A stretch of DNA of 64,000 bases. Source: an uncultured Flavobacteriaceae bacterium. GTDB taxonomy: Bacteria; Bacteroidota; Bacteroidia; Flavobacteriales; Flavobacteriaceae. Location: assembly GCA_934675205.1 (NCBI GenBank), contig CAKUPQ010000002.1, positions 186,001-250,000 of the forward strand, in the 5' to 3' direction. Made by a program: the position numbers and the translations under genes. Shown one piece after another: positions 1-7,666 of this stretch. The notes under the pieces were generated by a model. That model was given only the letters and a program-made list of their open reading frames with translations, did no database searches and was not told where the DNA came from. How positions within the stretch are numbered: the stretch's first letter is position 1; each line of letters opens with the position of its first letter.

Positions 1-1313
1 TTTCCGTTTCGAGCTGCAATAAGAGCTGCCTCATTACATACGTTTGCAATATCTGCTCCCGAAAATCCGGGTGTTTGCTTTGCCAAAAAGTCAATGTCTA
101 AATTTTCAGTTTTTTTGAGTGGTTTTAAATGTACTTCAAAAATTTCCTTACGTTCTTTAACGTCTGGTAAATCGACATAAATCTGTCTGTCAAAACGTCC
201 TGCTCTGAGGAGTGCATTGTCCAAAACATCGGCTCTGTTGGTAGCTGCAAGCACAATCACATTCGAATTTGTTCCGAATCCGTCCATTTCTGTAAGTAGT
301 TGATTAAGAGTGTTTTCTCTTTCGTCATTTGCTCCCGACATACTGTTTTTTCCTCTTGCACGACCCACAGCATCAATTTCGTCAATAAAGATAATTGAGG
401 GAGATTTTTCTTTGGCTTGTTTGAACAAATCCCGAACTCTCGAAGCTCCCACACCTACAAACATTTCCACAAAATCAGAACCTGACAAGGAGAAAAACGG
501 AACTTGAGCTTCTCCTGCTACGGCTTTTGCCAAAAGTGTTTTTCCTGTTCCCGGAGGACCTACGAGTAAAGCTCCTTTCGGAATTTTTCCTCCGAGTGAA
601 GTATATTTTTCGGGATTTTTCAAGAAGTCAACAATTTCCTGTACTTCTTCTTTTGCTCCCTCTAATCCAGCTACGTTTTGGAAGGTAACCTTAATATCTG
701 TTTTTTCGTCAAAGAGTTTGGCTCTCGACCTACCGATGCTGAACATTTGTCCACCTCCGCCTCCTCCACCGACTCCGGACATTCTACGCATCATATAAAT
801 CCATATTCCGATGAAAATAATGATAGGTAAAAACCCGATAAAATCTGTCCACGAACCCGAAGTTTCACTTGCATAAGAGTTCAGATTCCCGTCCTGATGT
901 GCCTGTTCTAAACGGTTTTGGAAAATTTCGTCATTTCCGATTTCGAGCTTGTAATGAGGTCCTTTGTTTGGTTTTTTCATTACATCTTCTTTCGGAATAC
1001 TCTCGTGAGCCGTTGAAGCCAAAGCATTTTCCGTCAAAAATGCCTCTGCTGTATTTTTGTTATGGATAATTACCTTATCAAAATCTCCGTCATCCAAAAG
1101 TTTATAAAACTCGGTAATCGTGAGCTTTTTCGGGTCGCTTAAATTAAAACCTCCCGAAAAGAAATTCCATCCTAAAACCATTAGGATAATAGCTGCATAA
1201 ATAACCCATATATTTATCTTAAAACCAAAGCCTCCTCCTTTATTATTGTTAGGATTTTGATTAGAATTTGGTTTCGGATTCTTGTTGTAATTGCCTTTGT
1301 TGTCGTTTGACAT
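1..1313 (-). CDS. ftsH: FtsH, ATP-dependent zinc metalloprotease (3' part outside window)
   Basis: Membrane-anchored AAA+ protease that degrades misfolded and regulatory membrane proteins. Translating the minus strand from the ATG at 1311-1313 gives 437 codons that run off the window start without a stop. The N-terminus is Asn/Lys/Gly-rich, followed by a membrane segment (about residues 33-51), a periplasmic part and a second membrane segment (about 155-175). Walker A GPPGTGKT is at 252-259, Walker B with IFIDEID near 308-314, and the second region of homology (ATNRADVL, then GRFDRQ) follows. The HEXXH zinc site would lie beyond the window, so the protease half is not seen. It lies downstream of rsfS on the same strand, a common flavobacterial pairing. 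Partial gene; identity very secure. Confidence 0.97.
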   Translation of the reverse strand, partial: MSNDNKGNYNKNPKPNSNQNPNNNKGGGFGFKINIWVIYAAIILMVLGWNFFSGGFNLSDPKKLTITEFYKLLDDGDFDKVIIHNKNTAEAFLTENALASTAHESIPKEDVMKKPNKGPHYKLEIGNDEIFQNRLEQAHQDGNLNSYASETSGSWTDFIGFLPIIIFIGIWIYMMRRMSGVGGGGGGGQMFSIGRSRAKLFDEKTDIKVTFQNVAGLEGAKEEVQEIVDFLKNPEKYTSLGGKIPKGALLVGPPGTGKTLLAKAVAGEAQVPFFSLSGSDFVEMFVGVGASRVRDLFKQAKEKSPSIIFIDEIDAVGRARGKNSMSGANDERENTLNQLLTEMDGFGTNSNVIVLAATNRADVLDNALLRAGRFDRQIYVDLPDVKERKEIFEVHLKPLKKTENLDIDFLAKQTPGFSGADIANVCNEAALIAARNG

Positions 1314-1337
1314 AATTCTATCTGAAAAATTAAAAAA

Positions 1338-1371
1338 ATCTAAATAATCTCAATAATCTGAACAATCAAAA
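1338..1371. repeat. degenerate 9-bp tandem repeat between rsfS and ftsH
   Basis: The spacer contains AATCTAAAT, AATCTCAAT, AATCTGAAC and AATCAAAA in succession, a nonamer phased around AATC. It belongs with the other short-period arrays in this window's spacers. Confidence 0.6.
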
Positions 1372-1396
1372 AGTGAATAACTTGTTGATTTTCAGG

Positions 1397-1771
1397 TTAA
1401 AATTTGTTGGCGATTTGAGTGATTTTCGCATCTCCCCACAAACTTTCGATATCGTAATATTCTCTGATGTGTTTTTGGAAAATATGAACCACAATACTCA
1501 CGTAGTCCATAAGCACCCATTCTCCGTTTTCTTCTCCCTCTACGTGCCACGGTTTTTCGTGAACTTCTTTGGAAACCACTTTTTGTACCGAACCCGAAAT
1601 CGCATTTACCTGCGTATTTGAACCTCCCGTACAAATCACGAAGTAATCACACACCGTATTTTCGATTCCTCTCAAATCCAAGATGCTGACATCGTTTCCT
1701 TTAACATCTTCAATTCCTTTAATAATCAGAGTCAGCAATTCGTCTGAACTTGTCGTTTTGTTTTTTGTCAT
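1397..1771 (-). CDS. rsfS: Ribosome silencing factor RsfS (Iojap/DUF143)
   Basis: 124-residue protein of the Iojap family, which binds ribosomal protein uL14 and blocks 30S-50S joining under nutrient limitation. The usual family features are visible: an N-terminal helix, then GNDVSILDL, the strand DYFVICTGG with the conserved Asp-Tyr-Phe, HVEGEENGEWVLMDY and a C-terminal segment ending soon after ESLWGDAK. Length is normal. It is transcribed toward ftsH, 83 bp ahead of it, and is divergent from birA; a perfect -7 element lies just upstream (see 1793-1800). Confidence 0.95.
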   Translation of the reverse strand: MTKNKTTSSDELLTLIIKGIEDVKGNDVSILDLRGIENTVCDYFVICTGGSNTQVNAISGSVQKVVSKEVHEKPWHVEGEENGEWVLMDYVSIVVHIFQKHIREYYDIESLWGDAKITQIANKF

Positions 1772-1792
1772 TTATGAAAAGTAATAATTTCG

Positions 1793-1809
1793 CAAAGTTA
1801 CTATTTTTG
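1793..1809. promoter_or_regulatory. Back-to-back divergent -7 elements for rsfS and birA
   Basis: On the minus strand 1793-1800 reads TAACTTTG and on the plus strand 1802-1809 reads TATTTTTG, both exact matches to the Bacteroidota -7 consensus TAnnTTTG. They are one base apart and point away from each other, so polymerase at one would cover the -33 region of the other. Predicted transcription starts are near 1787 (rsfS) and 1815 (birA). Confidence 0.6.
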
Positions 1810-1844
1810 TATGTATTTTTGAAGTCGAATTTCATTTTTTCTTT

Positions 1845-2576
1845 ATGAATGTAATCAAACTCAGTGCCACTCCTTCTACAAACGATTTTCTGAAAAATCT
1901 TTGCAGTACGCAATCCATAGAAAATTTCACAGTTGTAGTGGCTGAAAATCAAACCAAAGGAAAAGGTCAAAGAGGAAATATATGGAAGTCAGATTTAGGT
2001 AAAAATCTAACATTCAGTGTTTTAGTTAAACATATTCTCGATGCTGAAAGTTCTGTTTTTGATTTGAATGTAGCTATATGCGTAAGTATAATTCAGGCTC
2101 TTGAGAGGTTTGATATTCCGAAATTAAACATCAAATGGCCTAACGACATTTTGTCAGAGGGGAAAAAAATAGGGGGAATTCTTATCGAAAATACCATTTC
2201 GGGACAGCAACCTGTTCTGTCAATAATCGGAATCGGGCTGAACGTAAACCAAACTGATTTTGAAAATCTCCCCAAAGCATCTTCTCTGAAAAATAGCACT
2301 CAAAAAGAATTTGATAAAGACCAAGTGCTACTCGAAATTATTCGAAAAATAAAAGAAAATTACGAACTTATCTCTCATAAAAATGCTGATATTCTTTGGG
2401 ACAACTATCACGATTACCTTTTCAGAAAAGAAATTCCATCTGTTTTTGAGTACCCTGACAAAACAAAATTTATGGGAATCATCAAGCAAGTTCTCCGAAA
2501 TGGAAAAATCCAAATTCTGCTCGAAGATGATTCTCTGAAAGAATTTGACTTGAAAGAAATAGGGTTGGTTTATTAG
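1845..2576 (+). CDS. birA: Biotin--[acetyl-CoA carboxylase] ligase
   Basis: Attaches biotin to the biotin carboxyl carrier protein of acetyl-CoA carboxylase and related enzymes. 243 residues, with STND (11-14), the biotinyl-AMP loop KGKGQRG (38-44), KWPND (97-101) and the KKIGG lysine region (107-111), followed by the C-terminal SH3-like domain. There is no N-terminal helix-turn-helix, so this is the monofunctional (group I) form and not a repressor. ATG start 36 bp after a good -7 element. It converges on fbp across a palindromic spacer. Confidence 0.95.
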   Translation: MNVIKLSATPSTNDFLKNLCSTQSIENFTVVVAENQTKGKGQRGNIWKSDLGKNLTFSVLVKHILDAESSVFDLNVAICVSIIQALERFDIPKLNIKWPNDILSEGKKIGGILIENTISGQQPVLSIIGIGLNVNQTDFENLPKASSLKNSTQKEFDKDQVLLEIIRKIKENYELISHKNADILWDNYHDYLFRKEIPSVFEYPDKTKFMGIIKQVLRNGKIQILLEDDSLKEFDLKEIGLVY

Positions 2577-2582
2577 AGTTTT

Positions 2583-2623
2583 CAGTCGCAGTAAGCAGTT
2601 GTGAAAACTGAAAACTGCGACTG
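2583..2623. repeat. CAGTCGCAGT inverted repeat / degenerate heptamer array
   Basis: CAGTCGCAGT (2583-2592) is repeated inverted as ACTGCGACTG (2614-2623) between the convergent ends of birA and fbp; the hairpin could terminate both genes. The 3' arm and following bases also read as ACTG-led units of 6-7 bp. Same family at 36541-36582 and, less exactly, 55921-55973. Confidence 0.65.
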
Positions 2624-2634
2624 CCTACTGAACA

Positions 2635-3636
2635 CTATGCTCTCATAAACTCCTCTGCTTTTTCGACCATTGAGGTATTTCCGCAAAAGAACGGAACTCT
2701 TTGGTGCAGTTCGGTGGGTTTGATTTCCATAATTCGGTTGAAGCCGTCAGAGGCTTTTCCTCCTGCCTGTTCTGCTATAAAAGCTATCGGATTACATTCG
2801 TATAATAAACGCAATTTCCCTTTTGGAGATTTGGAGGTTTGAGGGTAGATATAAATTCCTCCTTTGAGTACATTTCGATGAAAATCCGAAACCAAACTTC
2901 CGATATATCTTGAGGTATAAGGACGATTTCCCTCTTCTGCTTGACAGTATTTCAGATAGTCTTTGACTCCTTTGGGAAACTGAAGATAATTTCCTTCGTT
3001 TACCGAATAAATCTTCTCAACATCAGGGAATTTCATATTGGGGTGCGAAAGGTAAAACGTTCCGATAGGAGGGTTTAGGGTAAATCCGTTTACTCCGTGC
3101 CCTGTGGTATAGACAAGCATAGTGGAAGTTCCGTAGATCACATATCCTGCTGCTACCTGTGCTGTTCCGGGTTGTAGGAAATCTTCGATAGTTACCGGAG
3201 TTCCGACAGGAGTAACCCGTCTGTAAACCGAAAAAATCGTTCCGACAGAAACATTCACATCAATATTTGACGAGCCGTCCAAAGGATCCATTAACAAAAT
3301 ATATTTATTGTTGTTGCTTCCGTCTTTTCCGTGAATGGAAATAAAATCATCGTTTTCTTCGGAAGCGATTCCGCAAACGATTTCACGATTGATAATGGTT
3401 TGGATAAAGACTTCGTTAGCATATACATCGAGCTTTTGCTGTGCCTCACCTTGAATATTATTTGTTCCGATTGCTCCGGTGATATCGACCAATCCCGCTT
3501 TGTTCACTTCGTGGTTTACGACTTTGGCAGCCAAACGGATTGCGTTAATAATACGGGATAGCTCACCCGATGAATATTTGAAGTCTTCCTGTTTTTCGAT
3601 AATAAATTCTCCTAACGTTCTGTTTCTGTCCTGCAT
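2635..3636 (-). CDS. fbp: Fructose-1,6-bisphosphatase class I
   Basis: Hydrolyses fructose 1,6-bisphosphate to fructose 6-phosphate in gluconeogenesis. 333 residues from the chosen start. The class I metal site DPLDGSSN is at about 117-124, with the substrate-binding [11 protein letters not shown] region and the closing EQAGGKA near the C-terminus. I chose the ATG at 3636 ([11 protein letters not shown]) over an upstream ATG at 3663 because family members begin close to NRTLGEF and because a -7-like element (GATATTTG on the minus strand, about 3661-3668) would place the transcript start downstream of 3663. Divergent from the aspartate kinase gene. Confidence 0.95.
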   Translation of the reverse strand: MQDRNRTLGEFIIEKQEDFKYSSGELSRIINAIRLAAKVVNHEVNKAGLVDITGAIGTNNIQGEAQQKLDVYANEVFIQTIINREIVCGIASEENDDFISIHGKDGSNNNKYILLMDPLDGSSNIDVNVSVGTIFSVYRRVTPVGTPVTIEDFLQPGTAQVAAGYVIYGTSTMLVYTTGHGVNGFTLNPPIGTFYLSHPNMKFPDVEKIYSVNEGNYLQFPKGVKDYLKYCQAEEGNRPYTSRYIGSLVSDFHRNVLKGGIYIYPQTSKSPKGKLRLLYECNPIAFIAEQAGGKASDGFNRIMEIKPTELHQRVPFFCGNTSMVEKAEEFMRA

Positions 3637-3700
3637 TGTTTTAGATTTGTAGTTGTGGTGCAAATATCTGAAAAATTATGATTTATAACGACACAAGTTA

Positions 3701-3708
3701 TACATTTG
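3701..3708 (+). promoter_or_regulatory. -7 element for the aspartate kinase gene
   Basis: TACATTTG, an exact TAnnTTTG match, 20 bp before the ATG at 3728. Predicted start of transcription is about 3714, giving a very short leader. Confidence 0.55.
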
Positions 3709-3727
3709 CACTTTTAAAAATCAACAA

Positions 3728-4975
3728 ATGAAAATCCTGAAATTCGGAGGAGCGTCTGTCAAAGATGCAGAGGGCATTCAAAATGTCTGTAATGTCCTGA
3801 AAACCATTAAAGCAAATGAAGTTTTAATTGTGGTTTCTGCAATGGGAAAAACAACTAATGCTTTGGAAGTTGTCATCAAAAATTATTTTGACAAGTCTGA
3901 TAATTTGCAATCTTCCGTTCAAACGATAAAGGATTATCATTTTAAAATTATTTCAGAATTATTTGATAATAATCATTTGGTTTTTAGTGAGATTGAAAAC
4001 TATTTTTTCGATTTAAACCAATTTTTGGAGCAGAACAAATCTCCGAATTACAATTTTGTTTACGACCAAATCGTGAGCTTTGGAGAGATGATTTCGTCCA
4101 AAATTCTGTATCATTATCTGAAAGATAATTGCTTTGATTTGGAGTGGCTCGATTCTCGAAACCTTATCAAAACCGACAACAATTACAGAGACGGAAACGT
4201 AAATTGGGAACAAACCGAAACGCTGATTTTAGAAAGAGTTGATACCTCAAAAAACTACGTTACTCAAGGATTTTTAGGCTCGGACGAAAATAATTTCACG
4301 ACTACTTTAGGACGGGAAGGATCGGATTATACGGCTGCTGTTTTTGCCTATTGCATTGGAGCGGAAAACGTAACAATTTGGAAAGATGTAGCAGGAGTTC
4401 TCAATGCAGACCCGAGATATTTTGAGAATACGACTTTATTAGAGCAGATTTCGTATCGGGAGGCAATCGAGTTGGCTTTTTACGGAGCCTCGGTTATCCA
4501 CCCGAAAACCTTGCAGCCCTTACAGCAAAAGGAAATTCCGTTTTTTGTGAAGTCGTTTTTGAATCCGTTAGAAAAAGGAACTTCTATAAGCAAAGGAGTA
4601 GATTTATACCCGAAATTACCTTGTTTTATCGTGAAAAAACCACAACACCTGATTTCGCTTTCTTCCAAAGATTTTTCGTTTATAATGGAGGAAAACATCA
4701 GCTATATTTTTTCGGTTTTGCATAAATATAAAGTAAAAGTTCATTTGATACAGAATTCTGCCATTAGTTTTTCGGTTTGTATCGAAGATAAATTCTTACA
4801 TTTGGAAAAATTAATAAACGAGCTTTCAGACAGGTTTAATGTGAGCTATAACGAAAACGTATCGCTTTATACCATAAGGCATTTTGACCAAAACGCTATC
4901 GAATCGGTTGCAAACGGAAAAAAAATTTTGGTAAAGCAAACAACAAAAGAAACTGTACAAATGGTTGTTTTGTAG
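3728..4975 (+). CDS. Aspartate kinase (monofunctional)
   Basis: Phosphorylates aspartate, the first step to lysine, threonine, methionine and diaminopimelate. 415 residues. The kinase starts with KFGGASV (4-10) and carries the nucleotide/aspartate-site signature TTLGREGSDYTAA, then WKDVAGVLNADPR and the conserved YREAIELAFYGASVIHP. The remaining C-terminal about 120 residues correspond to ACT-type regulatory sequence but diverge from the model, so feedback control is inferred only. There is no fused homoserine dehydrogenase. Start fits a promoter 20 bp upstream. Confidence 0.93.
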   Translation: MKILKFGGASVKDAEGIQNVCNVLKTIKANEVLIVVSAMGKTTNALEVVIKNYFDKSDNLQSSVQTIKDYHFKIISELFDNNHLVFSEIENYFFDLNQFLEQNKSPNYNFVYDQIVSFGEMISSKILYHYLKDNCFDLEWLDSRNLIKTDNNYRDGNVNWEQTETLILERVDTSKNYVTQGFLGSDENNFTTTLGREGSDYTAAVFAYCIGAENVTIWKDVAGVLNADPRYFENTTLLEQISYREAIELAFYGASVIHPKTLQPLQQKEIPFFVKSFLNPLEKGTSISKGVDLYPKLPCFIVKKPQHLISLSSKDFSFIMEENISYIFSVLHKYKVKVHLIQNSAISFSVCIEDKFLHLEKLINELSDRFNVSYNENVSLYTIRHFDQNAIESVANGKKILVKQTTKETVQMVVL

Positions 4976-5029
4976 AGACCAATTGTTCGTCTGTACGATC
5001 AAAGTCATAAAGTCGAAAGCCCGTAAATT

Positions 5030-5050
5030 CATAACTCATAACTCATAAAT
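5030..5050. repeat. Three CATAACT heptamers abutting the echA-type start codon
   Basis: CATAACT, CATAACT and CATAAAT at 5030-5050, ending exactly at the ATG at 5051. The spacer 4976-5050 holds no clear promoter, so the array may form the translation initiation region. Confidence 0.55.
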
Positions 5051-5830
5051 ATGTACAAAAACATTTTAACTCAAAGAGAAAACGGAATTGAAACTATTAC
5101 AATCAATCGTCCCGATAAATTAAACGCACTAAATAAAGAAACGATTCAGGAATTGCATAACGCCTTTGCAGATGCGGATTCTTCTGATGAAGTTCGTGTG
5201 GTTATCCTGACAGGAAGTGGAGAAAAAGCATTTGTGGCAGGAGCTGATATTTCCGAATTTGCTCATTTTTCCGAAAAACAAGGAGCGGAATTAGCTCAAA
5301 AAGGGCAGGAATTATTATTTGATTTTGTACAAAATCTAAAAACTCCTGTTATCGCTTGTGTAAACGGATTTGCACTTGGAGGAGGTTTGGAGTTGGCTAT
5401 GTCTGCACATATCCGAATTGCAAGTGATAATGCCAAAATGGGACTTCCCGAAGTTTCGTTGGGAGTAATTCCGGGATATGGAGGAACACAAAGATTAGCA
5501 CAACTTATCGGAAAAGGAAGGGCTTTGGAGCTTGTGATGACAGCTTCTATGATTGATGCTCAAGCTGCTTTAAATTATGGATTAGTGAATCACGTTACTG
5601 CTCAACCCCAGCTTTTGGATTTTACGAAATCAATCGCTACGAAGATTATTAAAAATTCTCCTGTTGCAATCGGAAAAGCGATTCAGTCTGTAAATGCAAA
5701 CTTTCAGGACGGAACAAACGGATTTGAAACCGAAATCAGATTGTTCGGAGAATGTTTCGCTACCGAAGATTTCAAAGAGGGAACAACTGCCTTTTTGGAA
5801 AAACGCAAAGCTGTTTTTGTCGGTAAATAA
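5051..5830 (+). CDS. Enoyl-CoA hydratase/isomerase (crotonase family)
   Basis: 259 residues, the normal length of a short-chain enoyl-CoA hydratase. The CoA-binding AFVAGADISEF (60-70), oxyanion-hole FALGGGLELAM (108-117) and LPEVSLGVIPGYGG (132-145) are present, with both catalytic glutamates expected for true hydratases, E114 (LELAM) and E134 (LPEVS). This favours 2-enoyl-CoA hydration in fatty or amino acid degradation over a pure isomerase. No other beta-oxidation gene is adjacent, so the substrate is not known. Confidence 0.9.
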   Translation: MYKNILTQRENGIETITINRPDKLNALNKETIQELHNAFADADSSDEVRVVILTGSGEKAFVAGADISEFAHFSEKQGAELAQKGQELLFDFVQNLKTPVIACVNGFALGGGLELAMSAHIRIASDNAKMGLPEVSLGVIPGYGGTQRLAQLIGKGRALELVMTASMIDAQAALNYGLVNHVTAQPQLLDFTKSIATKIIKNSPVAIGKAIQSVNANFQDGTNGFETEIRLFGECFATEDFKEGTTAFLEKRKAVFVGK

Positions 5831-5868
5831 TAAATTATCGTATTTTTGGCTCGTTAAAATAACATCTG

Positions 5869-6342
5869 ATGCAACAATTACAGGAATTGCTCAAAGAAAA
5901 CGATTATATCAAATCGGGCTTTAAGCTGTCAAAAACCCAACATTTATTAATTTCTGCAAAAATAAACGGGGTAGAGGGCAGCTTTATTCTTGATACAGGA
6001 GCATCTAACAGTTGTGTAGATTTTGAGTTTGAAGAATATTTCAAGCTGAAAACCAAAAAGACAAAAATCAAGGTTGCAGGTGCAGGAGGAGTGGGAATGC
6101 CTTCAAAAATATCTGAGTACAACATTCTTAAAATAGGTCGTTGGGAAGGCTATCAGATTTCGGTTGTGCTGTTTGATTTAACCCACGTAAACGAGGCATT
6201 ATCTTATGCTAAAATCAAACCCATTCACGGAATCATAGGTGCGGATATATTGTTGGAAGGCAAGGCAATTATTGATTACGAAAACCGCAATCTGTTTCTC
6301 AAAAAACAAGACGTTTCCAAAAGGAATTTACTTTTGTTTTAA
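5869..6342 (+). CDS. Retropepsin-like clan AA aspartic protease
   Basis: 157 residues with one retropepsin-type unit: the active-site motif DTGAS at 42-46 within FILDTGASNSC, a flap-like AGAGGVGMPSK, and the second hydrophobic motif GIIGADIL near residue 125. Such bacterial single-domain proteases act as dimers. There is no signal peptide or membrane segment, so it appears cytoplasmic. It follows the crotonase gene by 38 bp on the same strand and may be read through from it. Function in the cell not known. Confidence 0.8.
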   Translation: MQQLQELLKENDYIKSGFKLSKTQHLLISAKINGVEGSFILDTGASNSCVDFEFEEYFKLKTKKTKIKVAGAGGVGMPSKISEYNILKIGRWEGYQISVVLFDLTHVNEALSYAKIKPIHGIIGADILLEGKAIIDYENRNLFLKKQDVSKRNLLLF

Positions 6343-6373
6343 AAATTTCTTTTACAAGTTTTTTATCTTTTTT

Positions 6374-6403
6374 AGCCACGGATTAAAAGGATTTTACAGA
6401 TTT
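6374..6403. repeat. CCACGGATTAAAAGG repeat, single arm
   Basis: The spacer after the protease gene contains GCCACGGATTAAAAGG followed by ATTTTACAGATTTT. The same sequence recurs as hairpins at 18942-18995 (diverged), 45464-45545 (interrupted) and 60128-60181. Here only one arm is seen. Confidence 0.5.
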
Positions 6404-6490
6404 TCAGCATAAAAAAGAAAAATTCTTTTTTTTTCACGCAACCTTTTTCTATTTTTTGCATCATAGTTATATAATCAAAATTTATTTACT

Positions 6491-7480
6491 ATGAAAAAAA
6501 TCAATTTTTATTTAGGAATTCTTTTTGTTCTGCCTTTCTTTTTGGTAGGGTGTGAAGATGATTCAGGGAATACACCTATTGTAACTCCCATTACTCCTAC
6601 AACAGCACAGGAGTTTGATGCTTTGAGAGATTTAGCTTTACAGAATCTTACGCAAGATTTTTCCCTCGTTATTGATGATACAGGAGAGATTGTATTTACA
6701 TCTTCACAGGGAGTTAATATTTCGCTTTATACATATTGTTTGACTTTCGGAGGAGAAAATGTACAACCGGGAGATATGTTGGATATAGAATTTATCGAAT
6801 TATATAACAGAGGAAACCTGCTGACAACAAGCATTGCTACTATGGGGAAAAATTCTGATGGAGATTTGGCAATGTTGGTAACAGGAGGAGCATTTTATAT
6901 CAATGTAACCCATAATGGTCAGTCTGCTGATAATAATTGCGGATATGCGATGCATATTCCTACTTCAAATACAGGAGGAGTGGATTATGATATGATTCTT
7001 TGGTATGGTAATTTTGATGATGATGGAAATCTGGTTTGGGAAGAAGCAAACGGAGAGCAGGGACAAGGAGGAGAATTCTGGTTTGACGATGATACCTATA
7101 ATATTTGGGCTAATCAGTTTGGCTGGACGAATGTGGACCGATTCTATAATGCTCCTGACCCTAAAACTACGATTTTAGTAGATGTGCCTGAAGGATATGA
7201 TTCATCTAATTGTGCTGTTTATTTGTCTTATAACGGAGAATTAGGACTTGCGAGATTGGACACTTTTGACGAAATTACAGGATATTTCAGTGAGCATTAC
7301 GGACTTATTCCTGTCGGATTGGAGTGCCACGTAATATTTGTGTCGGAGTATAACGGACAATGGGTTTATGCAATTAAGCCTGTTACGATTGAGGAAGATG
7401 AAGTTATAGAAATCCTGCAATCTGATTTGAATACTACTTCTGAATCTCAACTTTCGAATTTAATTAACGCTTTGCCTTAA
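6491..7480 (+). CDS. Acidic lipoprotein of unknown function
   Basis: 329 residues with a type II signal: KK, a hydrophobic stretch and lipobox LVGC (C21), then EDDSGN, predicting a lipid-anchored protein. The mature part is strongly acidic and rich in Gly, Asn and Tyr, with beta-sheet-like alternation and WYGNFDDDGN and WFDDDTYN motifs that could hold calcium; that is only a guess from composition. I do not recognise a family. It stands alone and is followed by a clear terminator. Confidence 0.8.
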   Translation: MKKINFYLGILFVLPFFLVGCEDDSGNTPIVTPITPTTAQEFDALRDLALQNLTQDFSLVIDDTGEIVFTSSQGVNISLYTYCLTFGGENVQPGDMLDIEFIELYNRGNLLTTSIATMGKNSDGDLAMLVTGGAFYINVTHNGQSADNNCGYAMHIPTSNTGGVDYDMILWYGNFDDDGNLVWEEANGEQGQGGEFWFDDDTYNIWANQFGWTNVDRFYNAPDPKTTILVDVPEGYDSSNCAVYLSYNGELGLARLDTFDEITGYFSEHYGLIPVGLECHVIFVSEYNGQWVYAIKPVTIEEDEVIEILQSDLNTTSESQLSNLINALP

Positions 7481-7501
7481 TTATGTTTATTTTTTGGTTT
7501 G

Positions 7502-7532
7502 AAAATCCCGGGACTCGTTTCTCGGGATTTTT
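7502..7532 (+). terminator. Intrinsic terminator after the lipoprotein gene
   Basis: AAAATCCCG (7502-7510) pairs with CGGGATTTT (7523-7531), extended inward by G-U, G-C and A-T pairs, and is followed by a T run. It lies 22 bp after the stop at 7480. Confidence 0.75.
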
Positions 7533-7630
7533 ATTATATCCCAAATTCATAATTTTTAATTCGCAATTCTTTTAATAACTAATTTTTTGTTAATACTACT
7601 TATAATAGTTGTCTAATAACTGCGAATTGT

Positions 7631-7638
7631 TAATTTTG
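7631..7638 (+). promoter_or_regulatory. -7 element for the parvulin operon
   Basis: TAATTTTG matches TAnnTTTG exactly, 29 bp before the ATG at 7667. The in-frame start at 7643 would lie at or before the transcript start, which supports 7667. Confidence 0.55.
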
Positions 7639-7666
7639 TCAGTTGTTTAAACATAAAGTTATTAAA

